Shown here: one piece after another, positions 31,730 through 43,600 of the stretch
Numbering within the stretch: the stretch's first letter is position 1
Layout of the letters: each line of letters begins with the position of its first letter
From: Saposhnikovia divaricata
Taxonomy: Eukaryota; Streptophyta; Magnoliopsida; Apiales; Apiaceae
Length of the DNA stretch: 64,000 nt
Direction of reading: 5' to 3'
NCBI GenBank assembly: GCA_036435485.1
Contig: CM071594.1
Coordinates: 196,258,216 to 196,322,215, forward strand
Notes under the pieces: generated by a model
What the model was told of the DNA's origin: nothing
The model's database searches: none
Seen by the model: the letters and a program-made list of their open reading frames with translations, nothing else
Made by a program: the position numbers and the translations under genes

Positions 31730-34700
31730 ATGGCGAACGCAGAATCTGCAAAAGACATGACAAGCAAGTTTGCAAAACTGGACAAGTTTGAGGGCCAGGA
31801 TTTTAGAAGATGGCAGAAAAAGATGCATTTTCTGTTGACCACGCTGAAAGTTGTGTATGTTCTGAGTACCCCCATTCAAGAAGTGATCGAAAATGAAACC
31901 GTTGAACAGACTAGGAAGCGGTGCAAGTGGGAAAACGATGACTACATCTGTCGCGGCCACATCTTAAACGGTATGTCTGATTCCCTTTTCGATATATACC
32001 AAAATGTTGAGTCAGCGAAAGAATTGTGGGATTCTCTTGAATCCAAGTACATGGTAGAAGATGCTTCTAGTAAGAAGTTTCTAGTTAGTAATTTTATGAA
32101 TTATAAAATGGTCGATTCTAGACCAGTGATGGAACAATACAATGAATTGTTAAGGATTCCGGGGCAGTTTGCCCAACACAATCTGAAGATGGATGAATCT
32201 ATCTCAGTTTCTAGTGTTATAGACAAACTACCACCATCATGGAAGGATTTTAAACACTCCTTGAAACATAATAAAGATGATATGACTCTGGTTCAACTTG
32301 GAAGTCACTTCAGAAATGAAGAGGCTTTGAGGACTCAAGAAATTGAGAATAATCCTAAGGGAAAGAACCAAGTCGGTAACTCTTCTGTGAATATGGTTGA
32401 AGATGGTGGATCTTCCAAGAATTCTAAGAATGGCAAGGGTGATAAACGAAAGTTTAAAGGAAACAACAACAATTCTTCCAATAAAAGGCCTAAGATGGCA
32501 TGTTGGAAGTGTGGCAAACCTGGACATTTCAAGAAGGATTGTCGGGTTGGTAAAGGCAAGCAAGAAAAGCAGATTGCTGGTCCAAGTGGATCCAAGGATC
32601 CAGAAAAGCAACAAGGTCAGATTTTAATACAGAATTATAATTCTGGTCAGAATTATGTATCACTAATATCTGAGGCATTTTATGTGCAGGATGACAATGT
32701 TGCTTGGTGGATTGATTCAGGAGCAACGAGTCACGTATGCAAAGATCTTCGTTGGTTCATAGACTTTCAACCAATCGAAGATGGATCTATCTTAAAGATG
32801 GGAAATGTTGCAACTGAACCGATCAAAGGACTAGGAAATGTCAAGATAGTTTTTACTTCTGGCAAATGTTTATTGTTAAATAAAGTGTTGTATGTTCCTG
32901 GGATTCGGAAGAATCTCTTGTCTGGTGTTGTATTGAACAATTGTGGATATAAACAAGTTTATGAAAGTGACAAATATATATTGTCAAAACATGGCTCTTT
33001 TGTTGGCTTTGGCTATTTGTGTAATGGTATGTTTATGTTGAATGTAAATACTCCATTTATTGATGAATCTGCTTGCATGGCTTCTACTAGTACTAGCAAT
33101 GATTTGAATAAATCTGAATTATGGCATGCTAGACTAGGACATGTACATTACAAAAGAATAAAGGATATGTCAAAAATGAGTCTCATACCTGCCATTGATT
33201 TAGATAATGAAAAATGCAAAACATGCATGTTAACGAAGATAACCAGAATGCCATTTAAAGAGGTTAATAGGGTGTCTGATGTTTTAGAACTAATATATAG
33301 TGATTTGTGTGATTTCCATTCTACACCATCATTAGGAAATAAAAAGTATGTAGTTACTTTTATTGATGATGCTACTAGATATTGCTATGTATATTTATTG
33401 CATGCTAAGGATGAAGCTCTTGACTTCTTTAAAATTTATAAAGAAGAAGTAGAGCTACATCAGAGTACCATGATTAAAAATCTACGTACTGATAGAGGAG
33501 GTGAGTATTATGATCCGGTTTATTTTCAATCTACTGGTATAACACATCAAACCACGGCTCCTTATACACCACAACAAAATGGTGTGGCAGAGAGAAAGAA
33601 TAGGACTTTGAAAGAAATGGTTAATTCCTTGTTATCCTACTCGGGATTGAGTGAGGGTTTTTGGGGTGAGGCTATGTTAACAGCCTGTTATTTATTGAAT
33701 CGAATTCCTAGCAAGAGGAATAAGATTACCCCTTATGAACTTTGGTATAAAGAGTCACCAAAATTGAGTTTTCTGAGAGTTTGGGGATGTAGAGCAGTTG
33801 TAAGACTCATTGAACCCAAAAGAAGAAACTTGGGTGAACGAGGTATAGATTGCATATTTGTTGGTTATGCTGAGCATTCCATAGCATATAGATTCTATGT
33901 GTTAGAATCTAATGACTATGTATCTGTGAACTCGATTATCGAGTTAAGGGATGCTACATTTGATGAAAACAGATTTACATCTATACCTAGACCAAGGGAC
34001 ATGCTTCAGAATTCTTCTAGTAGGAACTCAGTTTCTACTGAAGATGTGAATGGACCGTCTGAACCAAGGAGAAGCACTAGAGCTAGAAAAGCAAAGTCTT
34101 TTGGAGATGATTTTCATCTTTATCTAGTAGAAGGCTCTAGAGATGAAATTGAATATCAATACCAATATTGTTTTGTTATTGAGGAGGATCCAAATACATT
34201 TAGCGAAGCTATGAAATCTAGGGATGTTGCATTCTGGAAAGAAGCTATCCAAGATGAAATGGATTCTATCATGAATAATAAAACTTGGGAATTGAGTGAT
34301 CTGCCCCCTGGCTGTAAGGCATTGGGAAACAGATGGATCTTCAAAAGGAAAATGAAGGTGGACGGTACCATGGATAAGTTTAAAGCCAGATTGGTAATCC
34401 AAGGTTTTAGACAAAAAGAAGGGATTGATTATTTTGATACTTATGCTCCTGTTGCTAGAACCTCTACTATTAGGTTGTTAATAGCACTTGCTGCTATACA
34501 GAACCTTGTCATTCACCAAATGGATGTGAAAACTGCATTCTTGAATGGTGAATTAGATGAAGAGATTTATATGAAACAACCCGAAGGGTTTGTTATGCCT
34601 GGTTGTGAAAACAAGGTATGTAAATTGAAGAAATCAATTTATGGTCTGAAACAAGCACCGAAGGATTGGCATGATAAATTTGATATTGTGGTCTTGTCTA

Positions 34701-35731
34701 ACGGTTATTTTCTTAACCAAGCAGACAAGTGTGTATACAGCAAATTTGATGCTTCTAGTAAAGGAGTTATAATTTGTTTATATGTGGATGACATGTTGAT
34801 TTTTGGTACTGACCAAAATCAAGTGGATAAAATCAAGAAGTTCTTGTCATCTAATTTTGATATGAAAGACATGGGGGAGGCTGAGGTGATTCTTGGTATA
34901 AGAATCAAGCGTGAGAACAATGGCATTTCAATTTCTCAATCTCATTATATTGAGAAGATTCTGAAAAGATTTAACTTTAAGGATTGTTCTCCTGTTAGCA
35001 CTCCTCTTGATCCTAGTATTAAACTCGTACCTAATACAGGTGTTGCAGTATCACAACTTGAATATTCAAGGGCTATTGGTAGTCTCATGTATGCCATGAT
35101 AAGCACTAGGCCAGATATTGCCTATGATGTTGGAAAGCTTAGTAGGTATACTAGCAAACCAAGTTCACATCATTGGCAAGCCTTAAGCCGAGTGTTCAAG
35201 TACTTGAAAGGAACCATGAATTATGGTTTGACATATACTGGATTTCCTTCGGTTATTGAAGGTCATTCAGATGCAAGTTTGATTTCCAATAAGGAAGATC
35301 ATTCTTCCACAAGTGGATGGGTATTCCTACTTGGGGGAGGTGCTATCTCTTGGGCATCAAAGAAACAGAGTTGCATTACTGATTCAACGATGGAATCTGA
35401 ATTTGTGGCATTATCAGCGGCTGGTAAAGAAGCTGAATGGTTAAGAAATCTGATTTATGAGATTCCATTGTGGCCTAAACCGATATCACCCATATCTATC
35501 AGATGTGATAGTGAGTCTGCCTTGTCTAATGCTTATAGACAAGTGTTCAAAGGCAAGTCTAGACACTTAGGTGTTAGACATAGCATGATTCGTGAGCTTA
35601 TCACGCATGGTGTTATATCAGTGGAGTTTATAAGAACTCAACATAATTTAGCCGATCATCTAACCAAAGGGTTGAGTAGAGATCTTGTGCACAAGTCGGC
35701 TGTGGGGATAGGATTAAAGTCCATCGAATAA
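31730..35731 (+). CDS. Copia Gag-Pol polyprotein
   Basis: 1333 residues from the first ATG, uninterrupted. In order: gag (about 1-250, with the FEGQDFRRWQKKM phrase), CCHC zinc knuckle CWKCGKPGHFKKDC (258-271), aspartic protease WWIDSGATSH (D329), integrase with an N-terminal HHCC motif (WHARLGHVH...CKTC) and catalytic D525, D588 and E621, reverse transcriptase with YVDD (1018-1021), and RNase H through STMESEFVALS to the C-terminal LADHLTKGLS. The order integrase before reverse transcriptase defines Ty1/copia. All catalytic residues are present and length is normal, so the protein could be functional. The lineage within Copia is not assigned. Confidence 0.96.
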   Translation: MANAESAKDMTSKFAKLDKFEGQDFRRWQKKMHFLLTTLKVVYVLSTPIQEVIENETVEQTRKRCKWENDDYICRGHILNGMSDSLFDIYQNVESAKELWDSLESKYMVEDASSKKFLVSNFMNYKMVDSRPVMEQYNELLRIPGQFAQHNLKMDESISVSSVIDKLPPSWKDFKHSLKHNKDDMTLVQLGSHFRNEEALRTQEIENNPKGKNQVGNSSVNMVEDGGSSKNSKNGKGDKRKFKGNNNNSSNKRPKMACWKCGKPGHFKKDCRVGKGKQEKQIAGPSGSKDPEKQQGQILIQNYNSGQNYVSLISEAFYVQDDNVAWWIDSGATSHVCKDLRWFIDFQPIEDGSILKMGNVATEPIKGLGNVKIVFTSGKCLLLNKVLYVPGIRKNLLSGVVLNNCGYKQVYESDKYILSKHGSFVGFGYLCNGMFMLNVNTPFIDESACMASTSTSNDLNKSELWHARLGHVHYKRIKDMSKMSLIPAIDLDNEKCKTCMLTKITRMPFKEVNRVSDVLELIYSDLCDFHSTPSLGNKKYVVTFIDDATRYCYVYLLHAKDEALDFFKIYKEEVELHQSTMIKNLRTDRGGEYYDPVYFQSTGITHQTTAPYTPQQNGVAERKNRTLKEMVNSLLSYSGLSEGFWGEAMLTACYLLNRIPSKRNKITPYELWYKESPKLSFLRVWGCRAVVRLIEPKRRNLGERGIDCIFVGYAEHSIAYRFYVLESNDYVSVNSIIELRDATFDENRFTSIPRPRDMLQNSSSRNSVSTEDVNGPSEPRRSTRARKAKSFGDDFHLYLVEGSRDEIEYQYQYCFVIEEDPNTFSEAMKSRDVAFWKEAIQDEMDSIMNNKTWELSDLPPGCKALGNRWIFKRKMKVDGTMDKFKARLVIQGFRQKEGIDYFDTYAPVARTSTIRLLIALAAIQNLVIHQMDVKTAFLNGELDEEIYMKQPEGFVMPGCENKVCKLKKSIYGLKQAPKDWHDKFDIVVLSNGYFLNQADKCVYSKFDASSKGVIICLYVDDMLIFGTDQNQVDKIKKFLSSNFDMKDMGEAEVILGIRIKRENNGISISQSHYIEKILKRFNFKDCSPVSTPLDPSIKLVPNTGVAVSQLEYSRAIGSLMYAMISTRPDIAYDVGKLSRYTSKPSSHHWQALSRVFKYLKGTMNYGLTYTGFPSVIEGHSDASLISNKEDHSSTSGWVFLLGGGAISWASKKQSCITDSTMESEFVALSAAGKEAEWLRNLIYEIPLWPKPISPISIRCDSESALSNAYRQVFKGKSRHLGVRHSMIRELITHGVISVEFIRTQHNLADHLTKGLSRDLVHKSAVGIGLKSIE

Positions 35732-36259
35732 CCTCTCATGTTGAGATACCCAATTCCCATCTAATATGACATTAGGTGGTGAATTCAATGTGGAAAGCTT
35801 AACATCTAGAGATTGGAACACATTAAAGCATCATCCCAAGGTATGTGTTCAGACCTGCAAGTTAAGGAGGTTGAAGTTTATCTTCTTAATAGTTCTTTTG
35901 AAAAATTGCATATGCAGGTGCGAGAATAAAAGAACTACCTATTTGAGCATGAAGTTTAGCCGCTTCAAGAAGCTTGGACTTGGCTTTGATATGCTTAAGA
36001 AGGATTAGGACACTAGGCTAGTAAAACATAGTGTCGAGTAAGAACATTTGAGAATGTAAATTTATGTGTATATTATCTTCATGTATTCACTATGAATAAC
36101 CAAGGTTCAATCCATAGTGACACCTTGGTATTCGAATATTTGGAATGTGTAATATACTAATGTGAAATTCAATCGTCACGATATTTCATTTATGCATAAG
36201 TTTGTTGTTTGTTGTGAATTTGTTAGTTAATCATGGATTACGCTAAAATGGGGGAGGAT

Positions 36260-36907
36260 TGTTGGATATTTTAGTGTAATTGGATTGGCTAGTTGATCAA
36301 TGTAATCGTAATGTTACATCGAACAAGTCGGGAGAATGCGGAGTGCATACTCTGTTCGAGTCGTTATGATTTCAGAATTATTGCTTATGAGACATGTTTA
36401 TTGGCATCAAACACATCTGCTAGAATGAGATGTGTCTATTGGGAAAAGACACATCTTGAGATGTGTTTATTAGCATTGGACATGACTATTGGAAATGGGA
36501 TGTGCCTTTTGGCAAAAGACACATCTTGAGATATGTCTATTGATAAAAGACACATCTGTTGACATCTATATATAGGTGTGGCATTGATCATTTTCTGGAC
36601 AGGTTCACAGCCAAGGTCAGGGGTTCGAACCTACCTCGGAGCGAAAGCTTCGGATTTACGTGGGAGTACTGGGTGGTAGGGCTCAGCGATATATCTCCCC
36701 GGGTTTGAAATCCCACATACAAGTGTGTGGGGTAGTTCCCGGTTAAAAAAAAAAAAAAAAAAAATTCACAACAAAACACGTTCTCTCTTCTTGCAGAATT
36801 TCTGACTTTATCCGATTGAATTATTTGGGTGAACCACAAATAACTTCAATCTAAAAGTGTTCACACGACTTCAGAAAAATCCAAGTAATTACCCATATTC
36901 CCCAACA
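36260..36907 (+). repeat. 3' LTR of Copia copy 1, SINE-interrupted
   Basis: 648 bp, longer than the 5' LTR because of a SINE at 36610-36764. Otherwise collinear, with a small deletion at the SINE junction and without the 18-bp phrase duplication. Confidence 0.93.
36610..36764 (+). mobile_element. SINE inserted in the 3' LTR
   Basis: 155 bp ending in a run of 20 A. Box B-like GGTTCGAACC lies at about 36622; box A is missing, so it is 5'-truncated or diverged. The 6-bp TTCACA before (36604-36609) and after (36765-36770) is the target duplication. It is absent from the 5' LTR, so it inserted after the Copia. Confidence 0.8.
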
Positions 36908-37634
36908 TTAGCTAGAACACTCCACTTTGGATAAATCTATGTCCACACATTTTTTAATGAAATCAAATTTAAAAGTGAAAACCAAAACTGGACCTATATA
37001 AACGAACTCCGCTACAATATCATGGACACTTGCCAACCTACTGTTTTAAAAAATCTGTTAATTTTAGCCAAAATATTGGACTGTTTTAGAAGTTCTTTTC
37101 CTGTAAGCAAAAACATACCAATCTCAAATATATACAGTAACACGTTAGTTCTAGTTTTATCAGAGCATTGAGTCCAAATTAACATAAATTCATTTAATTT
37201 TGTATATCAATTGAAGAATGACCAACATTGTCTCAAATAAAAAATTAATTTAACCGTAGATACTTTTACCTGCTCTGCTGCTCACTGCTCAGCACATTTG
37301 TAATTCTAGAATTGCCAACCTCTGACGGGAAGGAGAAACGAAAATTAAAGGAAATGTTATAATCCAATGTGACCCATGAGGCCAGGAAGGCTGAGAATAC
37401 TTTATTTATTTTGAAGGTAAAAAACTGAGAATACTATACTTATTGTTAGGATAATTTACAACATCCACTCTAAATTACAACACCACCATATATACTGTAA
37501 GACTCATAGCATAGCATCTCAAAATTTGGGGCGCCTCCTTCCCTTTCACTGTTGCAACTGCACAACACGAGTACAAAGCAACCATCTCAGGAGCAATTGT
37601 AAACGCTGGCTTGCGGCAACTTCATTACCGCTTT
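36908..37634. other. Intergenic DNA and kinase 3' UTR
   Basis: No gene of its own. The part just below 37635 must hold the 3' UTR of the minus-strand kinase gene. Nothing else is recognised. Confidence 0.5.
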
Positions 37635-40600
37635 TCATTCTTGTATATCCTCCTCTTTTTTGGCCAAGGAATTCAGTTTCTTCTCCAACTACAATGAAAA
37701 AAGACAACCACAGTACAATAAGGAGATAGGTGAATTACGACAGAACCAACCACATGAGAAAATATGTGACCAGTTCTAACAGCTTGTGTATGAATATTTA
37801 AGAAACATGAAACTTAGTTACTGTTGGAGTTATGCTTCAATATTTGAAGGCTGATTTGGTGGCAAGAATCAGTCAAGGAAATAAATTTCAATTATGTTTC
37901 TATTTATTTCTATATTTCAGTTTTATCTTGTAAGCTTATATAAGGAGTTGATCCTTAGACAATAAAACATATATCTTCTTGGTCATGTCTTCTTTTCATA
38001 TGTTTTTTCTTTTGTTTCTCCATTAAACCATAAAAATTCAACATGGTATCAAGAGCTCTCTTCTTGAGGGACTTGTGCTTTTGATAAAGATATTATGATC
38101 CATAACCATATACATAACCATAACCATACCCATAATCATAACCATAACCATAAACATAAACATAAACCTTGCCTACATTCTAAGTCGTGGAAGTTGATTC
38201 CAGTAATTTTTCATGGAAGTTGATTCCAATAATTTTTCGAAATTCATGGAAGTTGATTCCAGTAATTTTTCGAAATTCGCTCCACAAGTTTTTTGATGGA
38301 AACAACTATCATCAATGATCTGTACACATGGAAGCATACTTGGAAGCTTTGAATCTTTGGGATGCCGTGGAAGAAGATTTGGACAGTACGCTGCCACAAA
38401 ATCCTTCTATGGCACAAATCAAAGCACAAAAGGAGAAGAAGATAAAGAAATCGAAGGCAAAAGCATGTCTATTTTCTGCGGTTTCAACAAATATCTTCAC
38501 AAGTATTATGCCTCTGAAGTCAACAAAAGAGATATGGGAATATCTAAAAAAGGAATATACTGGAGATAAAAAAATCAAAGGAATCAAAGTCCTTAATCTG
38601 ATTAGGGAATTTGAACTTCAAAAAATGAAAGATTCTGAGATGATCAAAGAATATATTGATAGGCTTGCTGCTATTGCCAATAATATACGACTCCTTGGAT
38701 CCGAATTTTTGGAATCAAGGTTTGTACAAAAATTCTTGTTACCGTGCCAGAAAGAGATGAAGCGATTATTGGTACTTTGGAAAATACTAAAGATTTGTCG
38801 GACATATCTTTAGTAGAACTGATTAATGCGCTAGAAGCTCAAGAGCAAAGGAGGAGGATGAGAAGTAAAGAGCAAAGGAGGAGGATAAGAAGTAAAGGAA
38901 TGACAGAAGGTGCTCTCAAAGCCAAGGTAGAAAACTTAAGAGGAGATAATAACAACTTTCCAGTTTGTCCATATTGCAAAAAAACAAATCATTAACAAAT
39001 TAATTGTTGGTGGAAACATGATACCAAATGCAACAGATGTGGACAACTTGGACACATAGCAAGAGTTTGCAAGCCTCACCAATATGAGAATGCAAATGAA
39101 GCTCCTGCACTTGAGCACGAAGAAGATATTTTATTCTAATATTGATTTGAACATGGCAATAAAGAAATATTGAAGCAAGGAGGAGTGTTGGAGTTATGGT
39201 TCAATATTTATTGAAGGCTGATTTGGTGGCAAGAATCAGTCAAAGGAATAAATTTCAATTATGTTTCTATTTAATTCTATATTCCAGTTTTTATCTTGTA
39301 AGCTTATGTAAGGAGTTGATCCTTAGACAATAAAACATATATCTTCTTGGTCATGTCTTCTTTTCATATGTTTTTCTTTTGTTTCTCCATTAAACCATAA
39401 AAATTCAACAGTTACAAATTAAACTATTGATGAAAAGTAAAATTGTAAACAATTCTTGAAACTCCGTCTTAAACTGGATTGAAGTCATGGAACGCAATCA
39501 AAATTGTAATAGTGAAAGTGCGTTCCTATTATACCAGTCATAGAAGCAGACCTTTAAGGCTGCAATTCTAAAAGGTTTAATCACTACCAAGCTACGCGTT
39601 TTGCAAGATTAAGTATTCGATAGGGATATTATTCTGTAAAGAAATTGTTTGTGCTTAAGGTAAGCCCACAGACAATATATGGATAACTGAATAAGGTACA
39701 ATTGTCAATTTGTAAATATTCACATCAGTTTAGGATACAGTTGTCCTAACAATAAATCATCCCATGTCCAATCCAATATTAAACTTAAACTTGAGAGTGA
39801 TTTTTTCATGTATTGAAAGACCATATATTACTAGTGATGTAATCATACTAATACCAACCAAACATGAGATTGCTACATTAAACATTACTAGTGATAGGAC
39901 ATTTATTTCATGGGAATCATAATCTTCGCAAACAATGCCTGACAGCATATATTCTAGTCTGGATGTGACAGTCACATAGCTGATCTCTGAAGCATTACGA
40001 TAAGAACCAAACAAAGTAATACTATAAACGAGAGAGGCTGGAATGTCGAAAATTGTATTGTTGTCTAACAAAGAGATACAGACCTGAGCATTTTTCAGCT
40101 TCTGTCTCTGCAATTCTTCTACCAGACTTCCAACACTGGATTAAAACCCACTTCCCGTTAAACAAAAAATTAAAAAGATTACATTGTGAGGTTCAAAGCC
40201 TTTTTTCAATTTTCGTACCTTTGTTGCAATTGACTTAATTGATTTTGCAGCTCTCTCTCCCTAAAAGAAGCAGGAGGTATCTGCATATATAGCATAGAAC
40301 ATCATCATCTAGTCTTTATTGAAAGATAGTCAAGCAAAACTTGCGGGATTTTTTTTATTAATAAGACCTCTCCTCTGATACCTGTGATGGATCATTACTT
40401 CCTCCCTCACTAGATTCTGTCGAATTGACTACAAAAAGAAACTCAGCATAGTCATTTCAATGTTGCAAGATTACATAGGTAAGATGTAAATGATGAAAGC
40501 TAAAGGCATTACCAGAGAGCTGCTCAACACATTTGATCAATTTTCCTATCTCTTCCTGAAAATGCAAGAGAAAACATGTCAGGAATAGCGAATTCTAGAG

Positions 40601-43600
40601 ACTTGTAGCATCAAGATTAAAAGTAGCATACCTTCTGCATGGTGTTCTGTTGTAAGATACATTGTAAAGAAGGAAGGAGTGAGGCAACTGCAAGGCCTGG
40701 GGCTGCTGGACTTCCAGAACCTCCAAAACCAGAGTTAGATGGGCCATTTGAAGGAGCCTGAATGTAAGACAAGGAAATGCTTGGAATGCCATTGCTAACA
40801 GTTACAATTCCAAGTTTCATTCTTGCAATTAGCTAACACAATTAATTCATATGTATATAGATATGCATATCAAAGAATTGAGCAAACCGAAAGAAAGAAA
40901 GTTACATAAATTCAATAAAGTGCAATAGAAACCTACCTCATCCTCATAATAAGGAAATGGAGAAATCATAAAATATTCAACCCTAGTTCCACAGGAAACA
41001 GAGAAACTATATACAAAACATGTTGACAATGAATGATATACTGTACGTAATTCTAAACAACAAAAAGTCTAGTATATGAGGAGGCAGAGAGTTGTTCTGA
41101 ATAGTTTATAGTTCTACAAAAAATACTATGTTACTCGGACTAGGTTATAAGTGTCCGACATGGGTACGTGTTCAAGTATCAAACTCGGCAAAATTTTGAA
41201 AAATGTACATGTTTTTTGGCTTAAAATAAGTGTCCATGTCCGAGTGTCGAGTGTCCGACACCGGTACTCCAAGGTAAAATGAAGAGTCCGAGTAACATCG
41301 CAAAAATATACCTTTGGACTGGGATCTGCTGAAGTGACTTTAAAACGGCCCCTACGTTGGACAACAGCTCCTTCTGGTGCATCCTCCACTGAAGGAGGAA
41401 ATAAACAGCATAAGACTAGAAGAACCTACTAGCTACATACAAATTACACAAGGAATCCATATATATATATAACCAAAATGAAGAAATAACACAACATTAC
41501 CGGAAACAGAATTAAATATATCTTTCTTCAAACGATATTGCAATGGCCCACTAAAGTTCCGCTCAGGTTGGTGTTTAGGTTGTGGTTGATCCCTTCAAAA
41601 TCATTTGAAAAAAATTACTCCTTTTATAGCTAGAGCATCCTTTAAAAACCACAGAACTACATTACTGGTAAGGGTTAATCAACAAGAGAAGTATGGACCA
41701 CTTTTAATATGTAGACAGAAATCCAAGGAATAGTGAAATGCTACAACTACTTTCTTTTCCTGCATTGTTTTACATTTCAGAATAAATAGTATAGTAAGTC
41801 ACGGAATAGAAAAACAATACACTTTATCAAGAATGAATATATTAAAAGGAGCAGGATCACCCTCTGACAAACAGAGCAGACACTCTAGATAATAATAGCC
41901 AAACAGTCATACAAGGCAATAAACAGTAGTTTGCTGACACACAAGACATTCTAAATGTAGCGTAGCCCTTATGAACACCTAGGTTCTGTCCTAAATATGG
42001 TGGGTATGACTCTTGGTCAGGCAATGCACCTATCACTGGTTGTGTTAGCAAGTCTGGAATATGTTGAAATGCCCAAGTTCCCTAATAAATACATTGGTAA
42101 AGACGTAAAGTGAATTTAGAAATCAAAAAATATATAGTGACTGTGAGCTTCACATGCTTCATGATTGAACATTGAATATGTTATCCATAAGACTCCTAAA
42201 GTTAGAAGAGTTAAGAAGGAAATATTAGCTTACCTATCAGCATCATTTATAACCTTTTTAGGAGAAGGAGCTTGATCTTGTACAAAAGAACCACTCAAAA
42301 ACTTTCTTTGCAGAGAACTAGCATGTCGTGGTTGAGAATTACTCTCCCCAGCATTCTCAAAATTGCTTCGTCCAGCTTCTTTGCCCTCATCTTTTGGTGA
42401 CTGCAGCTTCATCCCTTCCTCAGTATCTGTTTGAAGAAACTCTTTTGTACTAGGACTACCAATGGCCTCATCATCATTGCATACATCAAAACAACCTCTG
42501 CATGAACCCATAAACATACAAATTACCTTTCCATAAGTTCCAAACTTTGCAAATACATTCTCCACATCACAACTGGGGAGCTACTGCATGTAACGAGCTT
42601 TATTATGATAAGCAGCTTTGAAGTTACATAACTTTATCTTTATGAGTTTAGTTGGTGTTTTTCTAAGCATGTTTTCTCTATGTTGGCTTTTATGCCAGAG
42701 CCAACCTTTTGATTCTATACATACTGATGAAGTATAAAAGATCTTGACTAAACTATGAATGAAAATCTTAAAGTTAAGCCACGTTGTTCTACTTCTAATT
42801 TGAAATCTCTCCAACTTCTTTTAGCTTGTAGAGCAGAAACACAAATTCTTTAGCTTTATTTGTGGTATAACAGTAGCTAAAAAAGATAGAATGATGGGTC
42901 TTTGGCATTGAAGGAGCTATCGTATACCCAGCACCAGTTTACTAGGTAACATGGCGCACAACACAACGGTAATTGTTAGGGGATTTATATCACTTCCTTA
43001 AACTTTTCATGGCAATACTTTGCAGTATGCTTTTCTTCGACCATATACTAGAATGATCAGCCAGCAAAAAAAAAAAAAAAAACTTGAGTCCCTACAGGAG
43101 GGGGGGGGGGGAGAAGGGGGTAAGGAGAGGGACAAAGGAGGTAGAAGGTTTAGCTGTACTTGAGTGCTTGCAGAGGTTTAATTGGAAATGCAGCAAGTGA
43201 ATCCTCCATATTATGGATATCATTGAGCCCATCCTGAGAACATAAAGATAAAAAGTTAATTTCTTAAAAACCAAATGAAACCATATATATGCTACAGAGA
43301 CAAGATATAGGTGTGTGTGCAGAACAGGAAAGGAATAATTTCACCAACACGGAAGTGGTAATGATACCTGATAATGAGGGGGAGCATCTGACTGATTATC
43401 TATTCCAGGAGGTGGGTTCTTCCCAGAAAAACCAACTTCCTCGCACTCATCCTTTTGCTTTCCACTCACACTGGATTCTTCTACGTTTGGTATGTCCTCA
43501 TAGTCCCGAATCTACATACAACATTGGACATATGAGAAGGTTATTGCAAAATTATGGTAAGTTAAAATCAATGTCTTGAACCAACAGCATACAAGGGCAG

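Larger units (their letters stand above)
31190..36907 (+). mobile_element. Ty1/copia LTR retrotransposon, copy 1
   Basis: Two LTRs (31190-31703 and 36260-36907) with TGTTGG...CCAACA ends enclose one gag-pol frame. Flanks TTAAC (31185-31189) and TTAGC (36908-36912) are a 5-bp duplication with one mismatch. A polypurine tract AAAATGGGGGAGGAT (36245-36259) abuts the 3' LTR. The ATG lies only 26 nt after the 5' LTR and no tRNA-complementary TGG primer site is seen there. By eye the LTRs differ by about nine substitutions over roughly 490 comparable bases plus indels, so it is not the youngest element here. Confidence 0.95.
37822..39410 (+). mobile_element. Gag-only Copia derivative (TR-GAG-like)
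   Basis: 1589 bp with LTRs 37822-38043 and 39186-39410 (TGTTGGAGTTATG...AAATTCAACA), flanked by a perfect 5-bp duplication GTTAC (37817-37821 and 39411-39415). A primer site TGGTATCAAGAGC (38044-38056, tRNA-iMet type with one extra A) and polypurine tract AAGGAGGAG (39177-39185) are present. Between them is only a gag remnant; protease, integrase and reverse transcriptase are absent. This matches the TR-GAG class of non-autonomous elements. It sits in the last intron of the kinase gene, antisense to it. Confidence 0.92.

Noticed and set aside
35766..36008. 80-codon frame after Copia copy 1 pol
   Set aside because: It lies between pol and the polypurine tract with no envelope or other domain.
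39757..40113. 118-codon minus-strand frame as the kinase C-terminus
   Set aside because: It reads through the exon-19 donor into the intron; the exon at 37688-37635 restores a family-like coiled-coil end in frame.
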